Position numbers and translations under genes: made by a program. From Xylogone sp. PMI_703 (taxonomy: Eukaryota; Ascomycota; Leotiomycetes), in NCBI GenBank assembly GCA_021399445.1, contig JAJTUQ010000001.1, forward strand, positions 7,192,001 to 7,256,000: a DNA stretch of 64,000 bases, written 5' to 3'. Positions 58,458-64,000 of this stretch are shown here, one piece after another. Position 1 is the stretch's first letter, and each line of letters begins with the position of its first letter. Under the pieces are notes generated by a model. The model ran no database searches. It was given only the letters and a program-made list of their open reading frames with translations, and had not been told where the DNA came from.

Positions 58458-60857
58458 ATGGCTGCCAATAAGACCCTCGACCCAAGCACCATCACCAAAG
58501 CCTCCGAGGCATTCGTCCACCCTCTGCCTCAAGTGCGCCAATTCCACCGCGCGCTCGCCACCGAGCTCGATGAGAAGAATACCCGTCTACGCATCCTCGT
58601 CGGTGGTAGCTACCGGGATCTCCTTGGCACCGCAGAGATGATATTAACCATGCGTGATGAGATCGCTGTTGTGGAAGATAAGCTTGGGAAAGTCGGTAGA
58701 GGGTGCGGCAAGAGTGTTATAGGTGGCATGGTTACGGGATTGGGGAAGTTGGAGGGAAAGAGGAGGGAGGAGGGCACGGCGGGTGTGTTGGGGTGGACGG
58801 CTAGGATGAAGGTTTTGGGGATGTGTGGTGTTGTTCTTGGACGACTGCTGAGGAGGGCTGGGGATGAGGCTGGTCGTGGGCAGAATCTGGTGCTTGCTGC
58901 TAAGGTATGGGTTTTGAGTCGACTATTGGCCAAGAGCTTGGGTGATTCTGCTGCGTCGAGTGGGAGAGTAGAGGAGAAAGAGATGGTGGAAGAGTCCAGG
59001 AAGAGGATGAATGCATTGCGACGTAAGATGCTCCGGGCAATTGACCGGGTGTTGGAGAAGGTGGGGGAAGATGCTCGTGATGAAGAGGGGCGCAGGAGCG
59101 AAAACCTGGCTCAGGCTCTGTGTGCCTATAGCCTTGCTACGAGTTCTGGTGCGAAAGATGTGTTGATACATTTCCTGAAGATTAGGGGCGAGGCCATAGC
59201 TCTAGCGTTTGAAGATCCGGAGGATATGCCGCACGAAGTTACTCCTGGGATCTTGACAGCACTGAAGCTGTATATCCAGACGGTTTTGGATGTTCAAGCC
59301 TTGGTGCCGAGACAGCTTTCTGATATTCTCGCGAGCCTGAAATCGAAACCTTTACTGAAAGATGAGTCAATTCGAGAGCTCGAAGGTCTTAGGTTGGATA
59401 TAGGTGAGAGGTGGTTTGGAGACGAAATACTCTACTTCACGCCCTATGTTCGAAACGACGACCTAGAGGGTTCAGTAGCTGTAGAAGCGCTGAGGGGGTG
59501 GGTGAAGAAAGCATCAGAAGTTCTGATTACAGGCTTTAATACGGTGCTTGAAAAGGTGACTGAATTTAAGGCTGTAGTTGAGCTTCGAACGAAAGTCTTG
59601 GAAGTGTGGATTGCAGATGGGGGAAAGCCCAGGGGATTTGATCCTTTCGTTATGCTGAATTCATTGAGGGATGCTGTTAATGTCCGGTTGACGCAACTTT
59701 TGCAAGCTAGGGTTGGCAAGCTGCATTTGATAGGCACAGAAATTGAGTCTACAATTGAAGGATGGACACCCGGCGAGACGGACAAAAACCAGAGTCTATG
59801 GGATGAGGACATACTAGAACTGGACATTGGCGGCGGTGCTACCTTGTTCAAGAAGAGCATCATAGCACGTACATACGGAAGAAATGACGCCGTTTCGAAG
59901 GCCTTTGCAGCATATCAAACCTGGTATCATCTCGTGGATGAATTATCTAATGCTATTGAGCAGCTCAGACGACAACGATGGAACGATAATCTTGAGGATA
60001 TTGAGGATGACGATAGTATTGAGTCGCGACAGCAGCTCCTCAGCTCTGAGGATCCACAAATGCTCCAAGACGAGCTGAATACGGGTTTAGAAAATGCCTT
60101 CTCACAACTTGACAAGAAGATCACAGCTTTATGGACTACGGCGAAAGAGACCGAAAATGCTGGCCATATTTCGATGTATATTCTCCGCATTCTTCGAGAT
60201 ATCCGTTTGGAACTTCCCCGAGGCGGTACTCTACATGACTTCGGTCTTTCTATAATACCATCTCTTCACCAGGAGCTTGCATCGGCCGTTGCCACTGATT
60301 CCATCATGCAATTTACAAAATCTTTCAATAGAAAGAAGGTTGTTGGGCGATCGTTATGGGAGGGCACACCAGAGCTCCCAGTTCAACCATCGCCTGCCAC
60401 TTTCAAGTTCTTCTATGCTACATCCAAGGCGATGGCTGATGCTGGTGCTGATTTGTGGAGTCCTGCTGCTATCGACTTGTTCAAGAAGCACTTGAGGTCA
60501 GAGATTGGCGGTGCCTGGAAAGTCGCATTGGATTCGTATGTGGAAAATGAGTCTACGGAGGAGCAACCATCTGATGCTGCTGCTGATGGTGATGGTAATG
60601 CTGCTCCTGAAGCAGACAGCACTCAGAAGACCAAGGCAGAGAAAAGACGAGAAGTTATGATCCAGTCGTTGTTTGATATATATGTGCTGGAAAACTCACT
60701 CGAAATCTCTAAATCACCTACGGACGATAAGCTGGAGGAGCTGGAGAAGACCATTTCTTCACAGCTGGAATTAGAATCTACTTCTATAAAACGGCTACAG
60801 CAGAGCTCTAAAGAATATTGGAAGAGGACAAATCTATTATTCGGACTTTTAGCATAG
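58458..60857 (+). CDS. cog1: Conserved oligomeric Golgi complex subunit Cog1
   Basis: Subunit of the COG tether that returns vesicles within the Golgi and keeps glycosylation enzymes in place. Single exon, 799 residues, no signal peptide. The N-terminus (ASEAFVHPLPQVRQFHRALATELDEKNTRLRILVGGSYRDLLGTAEMILTM, read in two parts) is the characteristic Vps51/Vps67/Cog1 helix that contacts other COG subunits and probably includes the region of interaction with SNAREs. The rest is long helical bundles without catalytic motifs. A short acidic/Ala insert (DGDGNAAPEADS) near residue 715 is disordered. Length is close to that expected for filamentous fungi. Assignment rests on the N-terminal family block. 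Confidence 0.9.
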   Translation: MAANKTLDPSTITKASEAFVHPLPQVRQFHRALATELDEKNTRLRILVGGSYRDLLGTAEMILTMRDEIAVVEDKLGKVGRGCGKSVIGGMVTGLGKLEGKRREEGTAGVLGWTARMKVLGMCGVVLGRLLRRAGDEAGRGQNLVLAAKVWVLSRLLAKSLGDSAASSGRVEEKEMVEESRKRMNALRRKMLRAIDRVLEKVGEDARDEEGRRSENLAQALCAYSLATSSGAKDVLIHFLKIRGEAIALAFEDPEDMPHEVTPGILTALKLYIQTVLDVQALVPRQLSDILASLKSKPLLKDESIRELEGLRLDIGERWFGDEILYFTPYVRNDDLEGSVAVEALRGWVKKASEVLITGFNTVLEKVTEFKAVVELRTKVLEVWIADGGKPRGFDPFVMLNSLRDAVNVRLTQLLQARVGKLHLIGTEIESTIEGWTPGETDKNQSLWDEDILELDIGGGATLFKKSIIARTYGRNDAVSKAFAAYQTWYHLVDELSNAIEQLRRQRWNDNLEDIEDDDSIESRQQLLSSEDPQMLQDELNTGLENAFSQLDKKITALWTTAKETENAGHISMYILRILRDIRLELPRGGTLHDFGLSIIPSLHQELASAVATDSIMQFTKSFNRKKVVGRSLWEGTPELPVQPSPATFKFFYATSKAMADAGADLWSPAAIDLFKKHLRSEIGGAWKVALDSYVENESTEEQPSDAAADGDGNAAPEADSTQKTKAEKRREVMIQSLFDIYVLENSLEISKSPTDDKLEELEKTISSQLELESTSIKRLQQSSKEYWKRTNLLFGLLA

Positions 60858-61201
60858 CATTAGCATAACTTAGATAGGCCGTAATAAACTTGATGTATTC
60901 GAGAGACACAGAAGAGCTTCGTGCTTTCTCGGCATCTTGTCGGCACTCTTAACTATGACGTGTTATATAGCCCCTATTCTGATTTAGACTGCTGATTCGC
61001 TGGTAGCTACAGGGTTCCCGGCATTGCTGGACCCGCGACCCTCTGGAAATAATTCCACGCGCGAGATATTTTAGGGACAGAACACTTTAAATACTATTCC
61101 ACGTAGTTCAATTCAGCTACTCATGGCTGGAAAGACAACCAGTTTGCGGTAACAATTGATTGTATAAGCTTTCACTCCAGAAGGCTTGAAGTCTATTCAC
61201 A
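60858..61201. other. Short intergenic region, promoter of gpi13
   Basis: 344 bases between two co-oriented genes. No further feature seen. Confidence 0.5.
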
Positions 61202-64000
61202 ATGGGGGCGGACAACGCACCAGTTCCTGTTCCTGCACCCGGTGATTACAAGTCCATAGCTGCACAATATGCGCGTGCCAAAGCTCTGAAAGAAGAAGAA
61301 GATGCAGCGAAAGCGGTGAAAGCTGAGAATGCTGGGCGGGGTATCGTTAAGACGGTAGGAGGCAGATCACCTATTGAGAGACTCAATAAGTACAAAGCTT
61401 CAAGATTCAGCACTCAGTGGGCTTGGATAATGGGGTTCTTTTTATGGTTATTGTAAGTTTCTCTAAAGATTGACTTGAAGTAAGATTTCAATTAGGGCCT
61501 AGATTAATTGAAATCCTATAGAATCGTCCATGTTTCGGGAGTCTATTTCTTCACGAAGGGCTTCCTCTTGACACGGCTTGTTCTCGACGAGAAGTCAACT
61601 TGTGAAAATCCACCAATCGAACCTCTTGCGAAATATAATGGAGCCGGGACACTGCAAGGGGGATGCTGGCATCCCAAAACTTTCAAAAAGGCAGTGGTAA
61701 TCATAATTGACGCTCTGCGCTACGATTTTACTGTTCCTTTCAATGTTTCCAACCCTGAGAGTCAATCAGCTCCTCAAGCATTCCACAACAACCTTCCGTT
61801 TCTATACGAGACAGCTGTTAAATCCCCTCAGAATGCGTTTCTTCTCCCATTCATCGCGGACCCGCCTACTACGACATTACAGCGATTGAAGGGTCTCACA
61901 ACGGGCACACTTCCGACATTCATAGATGCTGGCTCAAACTTTGCAGGAACGGCAATTGAGGAGGATAACATGCTGATTCAGTTGAAGGATCTAGGGAAGA
62001 AGATTGCTCATCTAGGCGATGATACCTGGACTGCGCTCTTTCCAGGGTATTTTGAAGATTGGATAAGTAGGGCTTACGACAGTTTTAACGTATGGGATCT
62101 ACATACTGTTGATAACGGTGTCATAGAGCATATTTTCCCTCTCCTCGAATCGAAAAATAAAGGACTGTGGGATGTCATGTTTGCACACCTTCTTGGTGTC
62201 GATCATGCTGGTCATAGATACGGTCCAAACCACCCTGCTATGACAAGCAAACTACAGCAGGTTGATCGTATGATTCGAGACGTCGTTGAAGCAGTTGATG
62301 AAGACACTTTACTCATTGTGATGGGTGATCACGGTATGGACGGGAAAGGTGATCATGGTGGAGAAACAGATGACGAGATTGAAGCTGCGCTGTGGATGTA
62401 TTCCAAGCGAGAAGTATTCGGACGAACGAAGTTCGAGCACATCATTCCACCACCTACAGCAAAGATACGACCCGTAAATCAGATCGATCTTGTTCCAACT
62501 CTCTCGTTACTGCTTGGTTTGCCTATCCCCTTCAATAACCTTGGAAAACCTATAGAGGAAGCGTTTGCTGGGAAGAAAGGCAACGATTGGGAGAACTTAG
62601 CTGGCGTTTCGAGGATGACTTCTGCTGGCATCAAGAGATATCAGTCTGCGTATTACACCGCAAGAGGTCTCGATGAGCGTACTGTCGAAGGTAGTCCCAG
62701 TGATCTCTGGAATATCGCAGAGGATATTCTAGCCCACGGGGCAAAGAGTGAGCAGGTATGGCACAACATATACAACTCCTTTTCTGCATATCAACAGGAG
62801 ACTTTGCGTGTCTGCCGAGATCTATGGGCTAGATTTGATGTCCCATGCATGATCTTAGGTGTCTCTATCTTATTGGCTGGCATTTTTTCATTGTTGCTCT
62901 TTATAACAAGCCATGCTGAAGATCCCAATGCTGTGGATGACCCAGTGTTGGAACAAACAGAATTGAGACTCGAACTTGAAAGTTTCCAGAAAGGTGAACT
63001 TAAAGAGGAAGAATCGGGGCAATCCTCAAGTCAAGCAATCCTCAAGAGAGCACTTATTGGCTCCGTCATTGGTGCAGCTTCTGGGCCCCTATATAAATTT
63101 GTCAATGATGAAGGCTCGGTGCTGGATTTTGCATTTGCATGCGGTACTATCGGAAGTCTTATTGCTGTTCTATTGCCCATCCCAAAGACTACTGGGCTTC
63201 TGTCCGGTTTCCTACCAAGCACTATATGGGGTTGGCTAGGTCTCGTTTTCACATTAAGTCAGTCAATTGGCTTTGCCTCTAACTCCTACACTATTTGGGA
63301 AGACTCAATTCTTTTATTCTTTATATCTACTTTCGGACTCTTTGCGACAATATCATCATTGCGGCAGCCGAATCTGGCTGATAGAACCCTGGGTGTTTAT
63401 CACTCAATCCTTTTCGCTGTACTAGGATGGGTAGCTTCATTTTCCAAGCTTTGCAGAGAAGAACAGATGCCTTACTGCAAGTCAACATACTACGCTTCAG
63501 CAACAACTTCAACTTCCGCTCCATGGCAGCTCCTTATTCCCTTTGTCACCGCAATAGTATTGCCTTCTATTATCAAATCCTACTACGCATCAAGCCGCTC
63601 GTATGAGGGATTCGCACCCTTTTGGATAGGCGTCGCTTTCCGTTGTGGTCTCTTTTTCTGTGCACTCTTCTGGACGATTGATACGGCAGATGATAGCAAC
63701 TGGTTCCCAAATCTGCCTGAGGGTAGACTAAAATACCTTCGAGTACCGATAGCACAAACTGTCCTTGGTCTTGCCCTGGTCGCCGGCAGCTCGGCATTCG
63801 GATACTCTACCCCATGTGTCTCCATAAGCCAAAAATCTACCGCTCTTCCCCCAACAGATTCGAAATCCAAAGGCCAGGTAGTTGCTAGTCCATCCTCGAA
63901 AGAAACAATTACTATTTTCGGCTACGCCAACACACATGGCGCCCGGTACTTCTTGTTAGTCATTAATATCTTGCTCACCGTCTTGCTCGTCTCGAAACCT
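61202..64000 (+). CDS. gpi13: GPI ethanolamine-phosphate transferase 3 (Gpi13/PIG-O), 3' end outside window
   Basis: ER membrane enzyme that adds ethanolamine phosphate to the third mannose of the GPI anchor, the link later joined to proteins. Exons are 61202-61452 and 61522 to the window end; the 69-nt intron (GTAAGT...TATAG) joins FFLWLL to IVHVSGVYFF inside the first transmembrane helix. The luminal domain belongs to the alkaline-phosphatase superfamily: VVIIIDALRYDF at about 142-153, LLGVDHAGHRYGP at about 307-319 and MGDHGMDGKGDHGGE at about 351-365 hold the metal-binding Asp/His residues. Many transmembrane helices follow from about residue 540. The frame is open to the last base. Family assignment is very secure. 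Confidence 0.96.

Noticed and set aside
1..64000. tRNA, rRNA and CRISPR search by eye
   Set aside because: TTCGAA-type B-box look-alikes (for example near 48.17 kb and 45.5 kb) lacked a matching A box or acceptor stem; no regularly spaced repeats were found.

Overview
The window looks like a 64-kb piece of a filamentous ascomycete (Pezizomycotina) nuclear genome. Genes are monocistronic on both strands. Introns are mostly about 50-90 nt, with GTRNGT-like donors and CTAAC/CTGAC-like branch points. The gene families are typically fungal: Zn2Cys6 regulators, a SepA/Bni1 formin, HypA-type TRAPPII, and a Copia relic of fungal type. I cannot fix the class or species from the sequence alone. There is no bacterial or plasmid signature, CRISPR array, rRNA, or tRNA that I could support.

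Layout. 1-4 kb: the TRAPPII subunit Trs120/HypA on the minus strand, its 3' end outside the window. 5.3-7.7 kb: a Zn2Cys6 plus fungal-specific transcription factor. 8.4-9.4 kb: an FSH1-type serine hydrolase. 9.4-12.3 kb: AT-rich, no gene recognised. 12.4-14.8 kb: a second Zn2Cys6 factor. 15.9-18.1 kb: a secreted seven-exon multicopper oxidase (minus). 20-25.4 kb: formin (minus). 26.5-27.9 kb: a one-TM small protein and a RING protein, convergent. 30.0-30.6 kb: a doubtful basic protein. 31.1-32.3 kb: the checkpoint clamp subunit Hus1. 33.3-35.6 kb: a PH-domain protein (minus).

35.6-44.8 kb is a long, relatively GC-rich, gene-poor stretch unusually dense in the palindrome GTAC and short tandem repeats. 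44.8-49.9 kb is an AT-rich graveyard with fragments of a Ty1/copia element and of a SNF2-type ATPase. 50-50.9 kb: a MARVEL-like four-TM protein. 51-55.2 kb: no supported gene. 55.3-55.7 kb: a tiny four-exon gene for a Cys-tailed 62-residue protein with a 12-nt microexon. 56.7-57.5 kb: a secreted, probably GPI-anchored protein. 58.5-60.9 kb: COG subunit Cog1. 61.2-64 kb: the GPI ethanolamine-phosphate transferase Gpi13/PIG-O, running off the window.

How it fits together. Trs120, formin, Cog1, Gpi13 and the PH protein are secretion, polarity or membrane-traffic genes, and Hus1 is a DNA-damage checkpoint gene; these form the conserved backbone. The accessory part is the 5-18 kb block (regulator, FSH hydrolase, regulator, oxidase), which resembles a small or decayed pigment or metabolite locus without a core synthase, plus the GTAC-rich stretch, the transposon graveyard and the microexon gene. 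Intron boundaries were called by eye from consensus sites and frame continuity; all gene models given add up to whole codons.
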